Part shown: positions 7,724 through 16,983 of the stretch, piece after piece
How the letters are laid out: every line of letters starts with the position of its first letter
How positions within the stretch are numbered: position 1 is the stretch's first letter
Assembly: GCF_039729015.1 (NCBI RefSeq)
Contig: NZ_CP155792.1
Location: 2,686,001-2,750,000 of the forward strand
Source of the DNA: Blastococcus sp. HT6-30
Lineage (GTDB): Bacteria > Actinomycetota > Actinomycetes > Mycobacteriales > Geodermatophilaceae
DNA length: 64,000 nucleotides
Reading direction: 5' to 3'
Notes under the pieces: model-generated
The model's database searches: none
What the model was told of the DNA's origin: nothing
What the model saw: only the letters and a program-made list of their open reading frames with translations
Translations under genes and position numbers: made by a program

Positions 7724-9922
7724 TCACGCCTTCTCGAGCCACTCGGCGCGCTCGTCGCTGGCGAGCGCGGCCACCTCCGCCGCGAGCCCCGGGTGGTCGG
7801 CGAGCCCGCGCTCGGTGGCCAGCAGTGCGGTGGCCTCGCCGCGGGCCTCGGCGATGAGCTCCTCGTCCTCCAGGAGGGACAGCAGCTTGATGCCCGAGCG
7901 CCGACCGGACTGCGCCGCGCCCAGGACGTCGCCCTCGCGCCGGGTCTCGAGGTCGAGCCGGGCGAGCTCGAAGCCGTCGGACGTGGCGGCGACGGCGGCC
8001 AGCCGCTGACCCGTCGGGGACGACGACGGAGCGTCGGTGACCAGCAGGCAGAGACCCGGGTGCTTGCCGCGGGCCACCCGGCCGCGCAGCTGGTGCAGCT
8101 GGCTGACGCCGAACCGGTCGGCGTCCATGACCACCATCACGGTGGCGTTGGGCACGTCGACGCCCACCTCGACGACCGTGGTGGCGACCAGCACGTCGGT
8201 CGCACCCGTGGCGAAGGCGCGCATCACGCCGTCCTTCTCCTCGGGCGTCATCCGGCCGTGCAGGACGTCGAGCCGCAGCCCCGCCAGCGGGCCGCTGCGC
8301 AGCGCCTCGGCGACGTCCAGCACGGCCAGCGGGGGCCGGCGGTCGCCGCGGCCCTCGTCGTCGGGGGGTGCGCCGTCGGCGTCCTCCGGCTCGTCGTCGG
8401 CGCCGGCGACGTCGCCGATGCGCGGGCAGACCACGTAGGCCTGCCGGCCGGCGGCGATCTCCTCGCGCAGCCGGGCCCAGGCGCGGTCGATCCAGCCGGG
8501 TTTCTCCACGACCGGGACCACGGAGCTGGACACGCCCCCGCGGCCGCTGGGCAGCTGCCGGAGGGTGGAGATCTCCAGGTCGCCGTAGACGGTCATGGCC
8601 ACGGTGCGCGGAATCGGGGTGGCGGTCATGACCAGCACGTGCGGTGGACGGCTGCCCTTGGCCCGCAGCGCGTCCCGCTGCTCCACGCCGAAGCGGTGCT
8701 GCTCGTCGACGACGACGAGGCCCAGGTCGGCGAAGTCGACCCCCTCCTGCAGCAGCGCGTGGGTGCCGATGACGATGCCCGCGCGTCCCTCGGCCACCTC
8801 GGCGCGGGCCTGGCGGCGGGGGGCGGCCTTGAGCGAGCCCGTGAGCAGGGTGACCCGGGTGCCGGCGGGGTCGCCGTCGAGCTCGCCGGCGCGGCCGAGC
8901 GGGCCGAGCAGCGCACGGATGCCACGGGCGTGCTGGGCGGCGAGCACCTCGGTCGGCGCGAGGAGCGCGGCCTGTCCCCCGGCGTCGACCACCTGGGCCA
9001 TGGCCCGCAGCGCGACGACGGTCTTCCCCGAGCCCACCTCCCCCTGGAGGAGCCGGTGCATCGGCTTGTCCCGGTCGAGTTCGGCGGCCAGCTCCTCGCC
9101 GACGGCGCGCTGGCCGTCGGTCAGGGCGAACGGCAGGGCGGCGTCGACGGCGTCGAGCAGGCCGCCGGGCCTCCGGGGACGGGCGGTGCCCGGCTCCAGG
9201 GCCGCGGCCCGGCGGCGGGCGGCCAGCGTGAGCTGGAGGGTGAGCGCCTCGTCCCACTTCAGCCGGCGCTCGGCCCGCTCGACGTCCTGGCTGGTGGTGG
9301 GCCGGTGGATGTCGAGCAGGGCAGCAGGCAGGGAGAGCAGGCCGTGCCGGGTCCGGATCTCCTCGGGCAGCGGATCGGTGACCAGGTCCGCGAGGTTGCC
9401 GGCGCCGCCCAGCAGCAGTTTCACCGACTTCTGGATGACCCAGCTCGAGACGTCCTTGCTGGCCGGGTAGATGGGCACCAGCTCGCGCGCCCAGTCATCG
9501 TCGTCATCATCGCCGCTGAGCAGGTGCATGTCGGGGTGGGTGAACTGCAGCTTGCCCTGGTAGGTGCCGACGGTGCCGGCGAACATGCCCCAGACCCCGG
9601 GGGCCAGCCGCGCGTGCCGATGGCTGAAGAACACCAGCTTCATCGTGCCGGCGCCGTCGCCGACGGTGACCTCGGTGATCATGCCGCGGCGCTGCCGCAT
9701 CGGCCGGGTGCTCACGGTCCTGACCTGGGCGAGCACCGTGACCCGGTCCCCGGGCTGGAGGTCGTCCAGCCGGGCCATCTCCCCCCGGCGCGCGTAGCGG
9801 CGGGGGTAGTGCCGCAGCAGGTGGCGGACCGTGTGCAGGCCGAGCTGGTCGGCCATGCCGGTGGCCGTCTTCGGGCCGAGCACCCGCGCCAGGGGCGTCT
9901 CCAGCGTCACGGCCACGGTCAC
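7724..9922 (-). CDS. recG: ATP-dependent DNA helicase RecG
   Basis: Branch-migrating helicase for stalled forks and recombination intermediates. The 732 residues hold an N-terminal wedge/OB domain (about 1-220), Walker A GEVGSGKT at 294-301, the DEQH box at 406-409, MTATPIPRT as motif III and a motif VI-like QLRGRVARGKHPG. Length matches actinobacterial RecG. The GTG start at 9922 overlaps the stop of the DAK2 gene by four bases. An acidic DDDDDD run at about 138-143 is a lineage-type insertion in the wedge domain. A 58-bp repeat directly follows the stop. Confidence 0.96.
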   Translation of the reverse strand: MTVAVTLETPLARVLGPKTATGMADQLGLHTVRHLLRHYPRRYARRGEMARLDDLQPGDRVTVLAQVRTVSTRPMRQRRGMITEVTVGDGAGTMKLVFFSHRHARLAPGVWGMFAGTVGTYQGKLQFTHPDMHLLSGDDDDDDWARELVPIYPASKDVSSWVIQKSVKLLLGGAGNLADLVTDPLPEEIRTRHGLLSLPAALLDIHRPTTSQDVERAERRLKWDEALTLQLTLAARRRAAALEPGTARPRRPGGLLDAVDAALPFALTDGQRAVGEELAAELDRDKPMHRLLQGEVGSGKTVVALRAMAQVVDAGGQAALLAPTEVLAAQHARGIRALLGPLGRAGELDGDPAGTRVTLLTGSLKAAPRRQARAEVAEGRAGIVIGTHALLQEGVDFADLGLVVVDEQHRFGVEQRDALRAKGSRPPHVLVMTATPIPRTVAMTVYGDLEISTLRQLPSGRGGVSSSVVPVVEKPGWIDRAWARLREEIAAGRQAYVVCPRIGDVAGADDEPEDADGAPPDDEGRGDRRPPLAVLDVAEALRSGPLAGLRLDVLHGRMTPEEKDGVMRAFATGATDVLVATTVVEVGVDVPNATVMVVMDADRFGVSQLHQLRGRVARGKHPGLCLLVTDAPSSSPTGQRLAAVAATSDGFELARLDLETRREGDVLGAAQSGRRSGIKLLSLLEDEELIAEARGEATALLATERGLADHPGLAAEVAALASDERAEWLEKA

Positions 9923-11541
9923 TCCACCCCGATCTGCAACGGGAGCGAGCTCGGGCCGCCGCCGTAGCGGACGACCTCGATGGTCGGGTGGGCCGACGAC
10001 AGGTGGCCGCACACGGCGTCGCCGAGCGCCTCGTCCGAGCCGACGACGAGCGTGGCCATCTCCCCACCGGCGGAGAGCAGCCGGTCCAGGAGGTCGCAGG
10101 CGACGGCGGCGAGCTCCGCGCCGATGACGACGACGTCGCCCTCCGCGGAGCCGAGCACGTCGCCGGGATGGCAGCGGCCAGCGGAGGTGAGCGCCTCCTG
10201 GTCGGCGACGGTCACCTCGGCCCAGCGGGTCGCGGCGGCCGCCTCGGCCATGGCGATGACGTCGTCGCCGAAACGCCGCTCCGGGTCGGCGACGGCCACG
10301 GCGGCCAACCCCTGGACCGGGGAGCGGGTCGGCACGACGCCGACCTCGCGACCGGCCTGGCGCGCCCGGGTGGCGGCCCGGGAGGCCGCCGGCAGCAGCC
10401 CCGCGTCGTTCGGCAGGACGGCCACCTCCTGCCCGCCGGAGGCGACGATCTCGCCGAACAGGTCGTCCTCGGTCACGCCGTCGGCGCCGCAGACGACGAC
10501 CCGGACACCCTCCGTGTGGAAGAGCTCGGCGAGCCCGTCGCTGTGCACGGCGGCGACCACCGAACGGCGGCCGGGCACCGGTGCGGCCGGGCGCACCGGC
10601 GCGAGCGGGGTGACCGAGATGCGGTGCGGGCGACCTGCCTCGATGCCCGCCTCGATCGCCGCGCCGACGTCGGAGACGTGCACGTGGACGTTCCACTCGC
10701 GGCCGGTCGGGGTGTCCACGCCGACGACGACGAGGCTGTCCCCCAGCGCGGCCAGCCGCTCGTGCAGGCGGGCGACGGAGCTCTCGTCGGCGTCGGCCAG
10801 CAGGTACTGGACCTCGCTGCCGGGGCCGGGCGGCGGCTGGTGCGGCGCGTGCTCGGAACCGTGCCGCCGGCGGTGCCGGTCGGGACCGTCCAGGGCGGGC
10901 CGGGCCGGGTGGACGCCGGTGACGGTGCGGACGAGGGCGTCGAGGACCAGGGAGAGCCCGGCGCCACCGGCGTCGACGACGCCGGCCTCGCGGAGGGCGG
11001 CCAGCTGACCGGGCGTGCGCTCCAGGGCGGCGCGGGCGCCGTCGGCGGCGGCGAGCACGACGTCGGCGAGGCCGGTACGGCCCTCGTCGACCGCGGCGAC
11101 GGCCGCCTCCCCGCTCGCCCGGGCGACGGTGAGGAATGTGCCCTCCTCCGGGTCGGCGACGGCGGTGTAGGCGCTCTCGGCGGCCTTGCGCAGCGCGGCG
11201 GCGAAGGCGGGCCCGTCGGCCGGGGGCTGGTGGGCCAGCTGGTCGGCCAGGCCGCGCAGGAGCTGGGCCAGGATCGTGCCGGAGTTGCCGCGCGCGGCGA
11301 GGACCGCACCGCGGGCCAGGACGGCCCACGGGGGCTCACCGCTCCCGGCCGAGTCGAGCGCGGCGAGGGCGCCCTCAGCGGTGTGCAGCAGGTTGGTGCC
11401 GGTGTCCCCGTCGGGCACCGGGAAGACGTTCAGGTCGTCGAGCCGGCCCCGGAAGTCGGACAGCGTCTCGACCGCGGCCCGGCACCACTGACCGACCGCG
11501 GCGTCGTCCAGCGCCGGCAGCACGGGGAGGAGGCTACCCAT
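9919..11541 (-). CDS. DAK2 domain protein, FakA/YloV-like
   Basis: A 540-residue protein with an N-terminal DhaL-type kinase domain: NVFPVPDGDTGTN at 39-50 carries the Mg-ATP-binding aspartates, followed by GARGNSGTILAQLLRG-like and DAGGAGLSL loops. A C-terminal FakA-like domain follows a short linker. In Firmicutes FakA phosphorylates fatty acids bound to a FakB/DegV partner; no degV gene lies nearby, so the substrate is unproven. I chose the ATG at 11541; longer in-frame extensions reach into the rpmB promoter and look non-coding. It lies upstream of recG with a GTGA overlap, an order conserved in actinobacteria. Confidence 0.87.
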   Translation of the reverse strand: MGSLLPVLPALDDAAVGQWCRAAVETLSDFRGRLDDLNVFPVPDGDTGTNLLHTAEGALAALDSAGSGEPPWAVLARGAVLAARGNSGTILAQLLRGLADQLAHQPPADGPAFAAALRKAAESAYTAVADPEEGTFLTVARASGEAAVAAVDEGRTGLADVVLAAADGARAALERTPGQLAALREAGVVDAGGAGLSLVLDALVRTVTGVHPARPALDGPDRHRRRHGSEHAPHQPPPGPGSEVQYLLADADESSVARLHERLAALGDSLVVVGVDTPTGREWNVHVHVSDVGAAIEAGIEAGRPHRISVTPLAPVRPAAPVPGRRSVVAAVHSDGLAELFHTEGVRVVVCGADGVTEDDLFGEIVASGGQEVAVLPNDAGLLPAASRAATRARQAGREVGVVPTRSPVQGLAAVAVADPERRFGDDVIAMAEAAAATRWAEVTVADQEALTSAGRCHPGDVLGSAEGDVVVIGAELAAVACDLLDRLLSAGGEMATLVVGSDEALGDAVCGHLSSAHPTIEVVRYGGGPSSLPLQIGVE

Positions 11542-11631
11542 CCCTCCCGACGGAGCCCGCCGTCGCGAGCCCCGCCGGTCCTCGCGGAGGCCTCTCCGGA
11601 GGGCACCGCGACGTCCGGCGCGAAGAGCGGT

Positions 11632-11637
11632 TAGACT
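11632..11637 (+). promoter_or_regulatory. Candidate -10 box for rpmB
   Basis: TAGACT within GGTTAGACTGCTGGA fits the actinobacterial TANNNT -10 consensus. It would give a 5' leader of roughly 65 bases before the rpmB GTG, which is preceded by a GGGAG ribosome-binding site. No convincing -35 element is visible. Confidence 0.35.
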
Positions 11638-11709
11638 GCTGGACGGTCTTGATGCGGGTGCTGCCTTGCCCCGCCGTCTGTGAACGATTCTTTCTGGGAG
11701 TGATCCACC

Positions 11710-11901
11710 GTGGCTGCCGTGTGCGATGTGTGTGGCAAGGGCCCCGGTTTCGGTATGTCGGTGTCGCACTCGCACCGCCGCACGCCGCGCCGTTGGAACC
11801 CGAACATCCAGTCCGTGCGGGCGCTGATCGCCCCCGGCAACCGTCGCCGGATCAACGCGTGCACCTCGTGCATCCGCGCCGGCAAGGTCGCCCGCGCCTG
11901 A
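11710..11901 (+). CDS. rpmB: 50S ribosomal protein L28
   Basis: A 63-residue large-subunit protein: CDVCGKGPGFGMSVSHSH at the N-terminus and the CTSCIRAGKV tail. The CxxC pairs (residues 5-8 and 51-54) mark the zinc-binding form; actinobacteria often also keep a cysteine-free paralogue for zinc starvation, not seen in this window. The GTG start has a GGGAG box upstream. It is divergent from the DAK2-recG block and ends at a strong hairpin. Confidence 0.97.
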   Translation: MAAVCDVCGKGPGFGMSVSHSHRRTPRRWNPNIQSVRALIAPGNRRRINACTSCIRAGKVARA

Positions 11902-11938
11902 ACCAGGGGGCCGTAGCCCCTCAGCTGGACACCCGGAG

Positions 11939-11970
11939 AACCCCGGAGGTCACCGACCTCCGGGGTTCTT
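11939..11970. terminator. Bidirectional hairpin terminator between rpmB and the kinase-like gene
   Basis: A perfect inverted repeat with 13-base arms (AACCCCGGAGGTC and its complement) and a 3-base loop, followed on the plus strand by TTCTT. It lies between convergent genes, so it probably ends transcription from both sides. Confidence 0.8.
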
Positions 11971-11990
11971 CGCGCGCCCGGACGCCGGCG

Positions 11991-12617
11991 TCACCGCCCG
12001 AGGCCGCGTCCCCTCGCCGCCGTCACCACGATGTCGACGACCGTGTCCAGCGGCAGCGCGGTGGTGTCCACCACCACGTGGTAGTGGCCGGCCGCGGCCG
12101 GGTCGCACCGGTAGAAGTGCCGCACGTACGCCTCTCGAGCCCGGTCGTTCGCCGCCATCTCGCGCGCGATCTCGTGCCGGGGCCGCCCCGACCGCGCCAC
12201 CGCGGCCGCCAGCCGCCGGTCGGCAGGACCGTCGAGCCGGACGTGCAGTGCGTCGGTCCGGTTCCGCAGCACCATCGCCCCCGCCCGGCCGAGCACCACC
12301 CCGCCGTCCCCCGCCGCGATCTCGCCCAGGATGCGCTCGGTCTGCTCCCGGTAGGCCCGGGCGTCGGGCAGCGTCGTCCCCGGCACCACGGCGCCCACGG
12401 GATCGGGCATGGTCCCCAGCGACGCCACCAGCCGCCAGAGCCCGCGGACGACGGTCTCGTCGTTGGCCTCGGCCTCCTCCACCGGAACGCCGAGCCGGCC
12501 GGCCACCTGCGCCGGGATCGCCCGGTCGTGGAACGGCAGGCCCAGCCGCGCGGCCACCGCCGGCCCCACCTCCGCGCCCGCGGCGCCGTAGGGTGCCGAG
12601 ATCGTCACGACGCCCAC
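11991..12617 (-). CDS. Cytidylate kinase-like family protein
   Basis: A 208-residue P-loop protein resembling the cytidylate-kinase-like family. It starts VGVVTISAPYGAAGAEVG, an atypical phosphate-binding loop, and continues with RLGLPFHDRAIP and the lid-like RSGRPRHEIAREMAANDRAREAYV region (split here: RSGRPRHEIAREM, then NDRAREAY). The GTG at 12617 follows a strong GAGGAGGA site and overlaps the GNAT gene by 13 bases; a second GTG at 12608 would leave a four-base overlap. The substrate is unknown; the core cmk gene is normally elsewhere, so housekeeping CMP kinase activity should not be assumed. Confidence 0.75.
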   Translation of the reverse strand: MGVVTISAPYGAAGAEVGPAVAARLGLPFHDRAIPAQVAGRLGVPVEEAEANDETVVRGLWRLVASLGTMPDPVGAVVPGTTLPDARAYREQTERILGEIAAGDGGVVLGRAGAMVLRNRTDALHVRLDGPADRRLAAAVARSGRPRHEIAREMAANDRAREAYVRHFYRCDPAAAGHYHVVVDTTALPLDTVVDIVVTAARGRGLGR

Positions 12618-13135
12618 GTCGATTCCTCCTCGCTCCCGAGCGGAGCCAGATCCTTGCCGAGGAACACCGCATCCGGCGAGCAGGCGTACACCCCGTACCC
12701 CTGGACGGGGACGTAGCCGAGCTCCCGGTACAGGGCGACCGCCTCCGGCTGCTTCCGGCCGGTGTTCAGCACCGCCGACCGGTGGCCGGCCAGCGCGGCG
12801 GTGGACTCCAGCTCCGCCATGAGCACCTGCGCCAGCCCCCGCCGGCGGAAGGCCGGCGCCACGTACACGCGCTTGATCTCGACACCTCCGGGCGGGTAGG
12901 CCCGCCACGCACCGCACCCCGCCGCCTCCCCGGCCACCTCCGCGACCAGGAACAGCCCGGCCGGCGGCAGGAACTCCGCCGGGTCGACGACGGCCGCGTC
13001 CCGGCCGCCGTACCGCGCCACGTACTCCTGCTGGACCGCCTCGACCATCTGCTGCGCCAACGGGTCGTCGTAGGGCAGGGGGCGCAGGCGCGCCACCGAC
13101 CCGTCCCGCAGCACCCGCTCAGCCGAAGTGGACAT
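12605..13135 (-). CDS. GNAT family N-acetyltransferase
   Basis: A 176-residue acetyl-CoA-dependent acyltransferase. The core has VEIKRVYVAPAFRRRGLAQ, where RRRGLA is the acetyl-CoA pyrophosphate-binding motif A (about residues 98-104), and the C-terminal EAVALYRELGYVPVQGYG. The acceptor substrate cannot be told from sequence. The ATG at 13135 overlaps the end of thiL by 17 bases and the 3' end overlaps the kinase-like gene, so the three are likely one transcript. Confidence 0.85.
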   Translation of the reverse strand: MSTSAERVLRDGSVARLRPLPYDDPLAQQMVEAVQQEYVARYGGRDAAVVDPAEFLPPAGLFLVAEVAGEAAGCGAWRAYPPGGVEIKRVYVAPAFRRRGLAQVLMAELESTAALAGHRSAVLNTGRKQPEAVALYRELGYVPVQGYGVYACSPDAVFLGKDLAPLGSEEESTWAS

Positions 13136-14159
13136 GCCCCGCCATCTCCGCTCCCGCCGTCCGCAGCGCCTCCGCTGCGGCCTCACCGTCGACCCGGACC
13201 CCGGGGCCCGGCTTCCCCTGGCGCACCACCCCGATCGCCGTCCACCCCTCCGGCAGCGCCGCCTTCCGCGGGAACGTGGCCAGCAGGGCGTGGTCCTCGC
13301 CGCCGCTGAGCACCCACGCCATCGGGTCCACGCCCAGCGCCGAGCCCACCTGCTGCAGCGGGCCGACCGGCTCCAGGCACGCCCGCACCAGGGCGGCGCG
13401 GTCGAGGTCGAGCACCACGCCGCTGGCGGTCGCGATGTGCCCGGCGTCGGCCACCAGCCCGTCGCTCACGTCGCACATCGCGGTCGCCCCGGCGTCGGCC
13501 GCCGCCGGCCCCGCCGCGTAGGGCGGGGTGGGCCGCCGGTGCGCGTTCACCACGGCCAGCGGGCTGGTGAAGCCCCGGCGGAGCACCGCCAACCCCGCCG
13601 CCGACCAGCCCAGCCGGCCGGCGAGCGCCACGACGTGCCCGGGCCGGGCCCCGGAGCGCAGCACCGGCGCCCGGCCGCCCAGGTCACCGAGGGCGGTGAC
13701 CGACAGGACGACCCCGGCGCTGTCGGGCGCGGCGGCCACGGTGTCGCCTCCGACCACCGCGGCCCCCTGCGGAGCGCACTCGTCGGCCAGCCCCGTCGCG
13801 ACGCCCTCCAGCCAGCTCGTGGGCGTGTCCGCCGGGCAGGCCAGCCCCACGACCAGCGCCGTCGTGCGGCCACCCATCGCGGCGACGTCGGCCAGGTTCG
13901 CGGCGGCGGCCTTGTGCCCGACGTCCTCGGCCGAGGACCAGTTCCGCCGGAAGTGCCGGCCCTCGACGAGGACGTCGGTGGTCACGACGACGCGCTGGTC
14001 GGGCGTGCGCACCACGGCGGCGTCGTCCCCGGGCCCGACGACGGCGGCCGCCGCGGTGCCCGACCGGGCGAGCACGCGGCTGATCACCCCGAACTCGCCG
14101 ACCACCCGCACGGTGTCGGCCGGATCGCCGCGCGGGACCAGCGGGCGGGGTCGGCTCAT
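13119..14159 (-). CDS. thiL: Thiamine-monophosphate kinase
   Basis: Phosphorylates thiamine monophosphate to thiamine pyrophosphate, the last step of the pathway. The 346 residues show the PurM/ThiL fold markers: GPGDDAAVV, TTDVLVEGRHF, KAAAANLADVAAMG, GGDTV, CDVSDGLVAD and SGGEDHALL. The ATG at 14159 was chosen because the upstream extension is Arg-rich and lacks homology. Length is typical. It is divergent from the small AsnC-domain gene and heads the thiL-GNAT-kinase-like run. Confidence 0.94.
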   Translation of the reverse strand: MSRPRPLVPRGDPADTVRVVGEFGVISRVLARSGTAAAAVVGPGDDAAVVRTPDQRVVVTTDVLVEGRHFRRNWSSAEDVGHKAAAANLADVAAMGGRTTALVVGLACPADTPTSWLEGVATGLADECAPQGAAVVGGDTVAAAPDSAGVVLSVTALGDLGGRAPVLRSGARPGHVVALAGRLGWSAAGLAVLRRGFTSPLAVVNAHRRPTPPYAAGPAAADAGATAMCDVSDGLVADAGHIATASGVVLDLDRAALVRACLEPVGPLQQVGSALGVDPMAWVLSGGEDHALLATFPRKAALPEGWTAIGVVRQGKPGPGVRVDGEAAAEALRTAGAEMAGHVHFG

Positions 14160-14251
14160 CGGTGCTCTCCAGTCGCTGCGGTAGGTTGCCGACGAGTCCG
14201 CCACCCGGCGGGGACGACGTCTCGGCACTGTTGCCGGAGGAAGGATCTCCC

Positions 14252-14485
14252 GTGGTCCACGCCTACATCCTCATCCAGACCGAGGTCGGCAAGGCCGCCC
14301 AGGTCGCCTCGACCATCAGCGAGATCAGCGGAGTCACCAAGGCCGAGGACGTCACCGGCCCGTACGACGTCATCGTCCGCGCCGAGGCCGACACCGTCGA
14401 CGAGCTGGGCCGGCTCGTGGTCGCCCGCGTGCAGTCGGTCGACGGGATCACCCGGACGCTGACCTGCCCCGTCGTCAACATCTGA
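14252..14485 (+). CDS. Stand-alone Lrp/AsnC ligand-binding (RAM) domain protein
   Basis: A 77-residue protein consisting only of the effector-binding domain of Lrp/AsnC regulators (VVHAYILIQTEVGKAAQVA, ISGVTKAEDVTGPYDVIV), with no helix-turn-helix. Such proteins oligomerise and bind small ligands, probably amino acids, and may modulate full-length Lrp proteins; the partner here is unknown. The GTG at 14252 follows an excellent GGAGGAAGG site, so it is a complete gene rather than a truncated regulator. It lies 11 bases before the DUF3515 gene. Confidence 0.88.
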   Translation: MVHAYILIQTEVGKAAQVASTISEISGVTKAEDVTGPYDVIVRAEADTVDELGRLVVARVQSVDGITRTLTCPVVNI

Positions 14486-14496
14486 GCGGTCGCCCC

Positions 14497-15060
14497 GTGG
14501 ACCCGCTGCGCCGGGCCGCGATCCTGATCACGGCGATCACGCTCCCGGTGGTGATCGCGCTGGTCGTCCTCGTCAACGTGCGCGGCGCCGACGACCCGAC
14601 CGCCGGTCAGGACCTCCCGGCCGACATCGAGGGCGCGGCCCCGGTGCGTCCGGAGGACCTCCCGGTCCTGGAGCTGGCGACCCCGCCGGTCACGCCGGAG
14701 GCCGAGGCGTCCTGCCCCGACCTCATGGGCAACCTGCCGCTGGAGCTCGCCGGCGAGCCGTCCCGCCGCGTGCGGTCGGAGACCCCGTTCGTCTATGCCT
14801 GGGGCGAGCCGCCCGTCGTCCTCACGTGCGGGGTGGAGCGCCCCGCCGGCTGGACCGTGGGCGCCTCGGCCATCCAGATCAACGGCGTGCAGTGGCACGT
14901 CGACACCAGCGACCCCGACAGCACGGTGTGGACGGCGGTCGACCGGCCGGTCTACGTCGAGATGCGCCTGCCCGCCGGGGTCGACAGCGCCCCCGTCACC
15001 GCCCTCACCGTGCCGCTGGCCGAGGCGCTCCCCTACCAGGAACCCACGCCCGGCCCCTGA
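14497..15060 (+). CDS. DUF3515 membrane-anchored protein
   Basis: A 187-residue actinobacterial protein with one N-terminal transmembrane helix (about residues 7-28) and an extracytoplasmic domain with two cysteines (C73 and C111), which could form a disulfide. The family is conserved next to ddl/thiL in actinobacteria (Rv2980 position) but has no known function; proximity to ddl suggests an envelope role, which is inference. The GTG start follows the AsnC-domain stop by 11 bases. Confidence 0.82.
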   Translation: MDPLRRAAILITAITLPVVIALVVLVNVRGADDPTAGQDLPADIEGAAPVRPEDLPVLELATPPVTPEAEASCPDLMGNLPLELAGEPSRRVRSETPFVYAWGEPPVVLTCGVERPAGWTVGASAIQINGVQWHVDTSDPDSTVWTAVDRPVYVEMRLPAGVDSAPVTALTVPLAEALPYQEPTPGP

Positions 15061-15074
15061 GGCCGCAGGAGCGC

Positions 15075-15752
15075 TCACGCGGGCGGCAGCAGCGCCAGCT
15101 GCTCCTCCAGCACGGCGCCGACCTCCCGGACCGCGTCCTCGGCCGTCGCGGCCACCGCGGTCACGGACACGCTGAAGACGCCGTGCCAGCACCACGCGAA
15201 GGCGGCCGGGTCCGCCAGCCCGGCCTCCGGCACGGGCGTGTCCACGGTGAGCAGCCGGCAGTTGGCGGGCAGCTCGGGCGGGTCCACGCTCAGCACCCCG
15301 CCGTAGAGCTCGGCGTCGTTGCGCGCCAGGTCCTCGGCGTAGGCGCCGGCGCCGGCGCGCTGGTGGAACTGGTCCACGAACACCCCGGTGATGGGCCCGG
15401 ACTCGTGCCCCCAGAAGCGTTCCCAGCCGAACCGGTAGCCATAGCTGTCCAGCACCGCCAGCTCCCGCTCCGGGTCGGGCGCGTAGGCGGCGACGTCCTC
15501 CAGCTGCTTGGCCCCGGCCGGCGGCTCCACCTCGTCGTCGGGCAGCCGGGGCAGCCCGGAGGGCACCTCGCCGACGACCAGCTGCTCCAGCTCCGCCGCC
15601 GAGCCGGGCCGGTCCGAGGGCGGCACGGGCGTCGGGACGCCGTCGACCGCCCGCCCGCACCCGGTCAGCAGCGACAGGGCGACGAGCAGCCCGGGGGCGA
15701 GCCGGGCACGGGCGGCGGCCGCGCCGCCGGGGGCCGGCCGCCCCGCGGTCAC
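15075..15752 (-). CDS. Putative lipoprotein of unknown function
   Basis: A 225-residue exported protein with a lipoprotein signal: an Arg-rich n-region, a hydrophobic stretch [12 protein letters not shown] and lipobox LTGC (cysteine at about residue 31). The mature part has a Pro-rich linker and then a compact domain with [20 protein letters not shown] and a likely Cys pair (CRL...CWH). I do not recognise the family. The GTG start overlaps the ddl stop by four bases (GTGA), so it is translationally coupled to cell-wall synthesis; an envelope function is inference. Confidence 0.72.
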   Translation of the reverse strand: MTAGRPAPGGAAAARARLAPGLLVALSLLTGCGRAVDGVPTPVPPSDRPGSAAELEQLVVGEVPSGLPRLPDDEVEPPAGAKQLEDVAAYAPDPERELAVLDSYGYRFGWERFWGHESGPITGVFVDQFHQRAGAGAYAEDLARNDAELYGGVLSVDPPELPANCRLLTVDTPVPEAGLADPAAFAWCWHGVFSVSVTAVAATAEDAVREVGAVLEEQLALLPPA

Positions 15753-16885
15753 CGGCCCGGCCGCGTGCCGTCGACCAGCGCCCCGCTCACCAGGCGGTCC
15801 ACCAACTCGGCGAAGTCCACGCCGGTGGCGGCCCACATGCGGGCGAACATGGAGATCGGCGTGAAGCCGGGCATCGTGTTGACCTCGTTGATCACCAGCC
15901 GGTCCTCGCCGTCGGGCCCGGTGCCCAGGAAGAAGTCGACGCGGGCCAGCCCCCGGCAGTCCAGCGCCAGGTAGGCCCGGCGGGCGGCGTCCTGCACGGC
16001 GGCGATCCGCTCGGGGGTCAGGTCGGCCGGGATGTCGAACTCGGCGGCGTCGTCGAGGTACTTCGCCGCGAAGTCGTACCAGTCGACGCCGGGCCGCAGC
16101 CGGATCTCGGCCGGGAGGCTCGCCTCGGGCAGGCCGGAGCCGCGGGCGGCGAGCACGCCGCACTCGATCTCCCGGCCGGGCACGGCGGCCTCCACGATGA
16201 CCTTCGGGTCGACCGCGGCGGCCGCGGCGACGGCGGCCGGGAACTGCGCCCAGTCGGTCACCCTGGTGATGCCGATGCTCGACCCGGCGCGGGCCGGCTT
16301 CACGAAGACCGGCAGGCCCAGGCGCTCGCGCGCCGCCTCGTCGAGGACCGCGGGGTCGGCGCACACGGCACCGTGCTCGTCGCGCAGCACGACGTGGTCG
16401 CCCTGCGGCAACCCCGCGGCCGCCAGCAGCTTCTTGGTGAACTCCTTGTCCATGGAGGCGGCGCTGGCGAACACCCCCGAGCCGACGTAGGGCAGCCCGG
16501 TCATCTCCAGCAGGCCCTGGACGGTGCCGTCCTCCCCGAAGGTCCCGTGCAGGACGGGGAAGACGACGTCGACCTCGGTGAGCGCCCGCCCGGTGCCGTC
16601 GCCGGGCTCGAGCACGGCCAGGCCCCGCGCCTCCGGGTCGCCGACCAGCGAGACCGCCCTGCCGCCGGTGACCTCGGGCAGCGCGCCCTCGGTGATCTCG
16701 AGCCGCTGGTCGGGGTCCGGCAGCACCCAGCGGCCGTCCCGGGCGATGCCGACGGGCACGACCTCGTACCGGCCAGGGTCGAGGGCGGCCATCACGCTGC
16801 CGGCCGAGACGCAGGAGATCGCGTGCTCCTCGCTGCGCCCCCCGAAGACGACCGCCACACGCACCCTGCCCGCCTGTCCGCTCAT
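15749..16885 (-). CDS. ddl: D-alanine--D-alanine ligase
   Basis: ATP-grasp ligase making the D-Ala-D-Ala dipeptide of peptidoglycan. The 378 residues contain [55 protein letters not shown], the ATP-binding [13 protein letters not shown], and the metal-binding [20 protein letters not shown]. An ATG at 16885 matches the family's start; a TAGGGT -10-like box sits about seven bases upstream, suggesting a leaderless or near-leaderless transcript. A Phe (in SMFARM) replaces the Tyr common in other Ddl proteins, unremarkable in actinobacteria. Confidence 0.96.
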   Translation of the reverse strand: MSGQAGRVRVAVVFGGRSEEHAISCVSAGSVMAALDPGRYEVVPVGIARDGRWVLPDPDQRLEITEGALPEVTGGRAVSLVGDPEARGLAVLEPGDGTGRALTEVDVVFPVLHGTFGEDGTVQGLLEMTGLPYVGSGVFASAASMDKEFTKKLLAAAGLPQGDHVVLRDEHGAVCADPAVLDEAARERLGLPVFVKPARAGSSIGITRVTDWAQFPAAVAAAAAVDPKVIVEAAVPGREIECGVLAARGSGLPEASLPAEIRLRPGVDWYDFAAKYLDDAAEFDIPADLTPERIAAVQDAARRAYLALDCRGLARVDFFLGTGPDGEDRLVINEVNTMPGFTPISMFARMWAATGVDFAELVDRLVSGALVDGTRPGR

Positions 16886-16983
16886 TGCGGGGACCCTAAC
16901 CGAGGCCGGTCGGCGAGCCCCGCCGCGACGTCGGTGCAGGCGTCGGTCCGCCGGGGCGAGCGGGGTGTGGCAGCCTCGTCGCC

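Noticed and set aside
9922-11329. A minus-strand frame extending recG upstream to more than 1,200 codons
   Set aside because: The extension lies out of frame over the DAK2 gene and is Arg/Gly-rich; RecG homology begins at the GTG at 9922.
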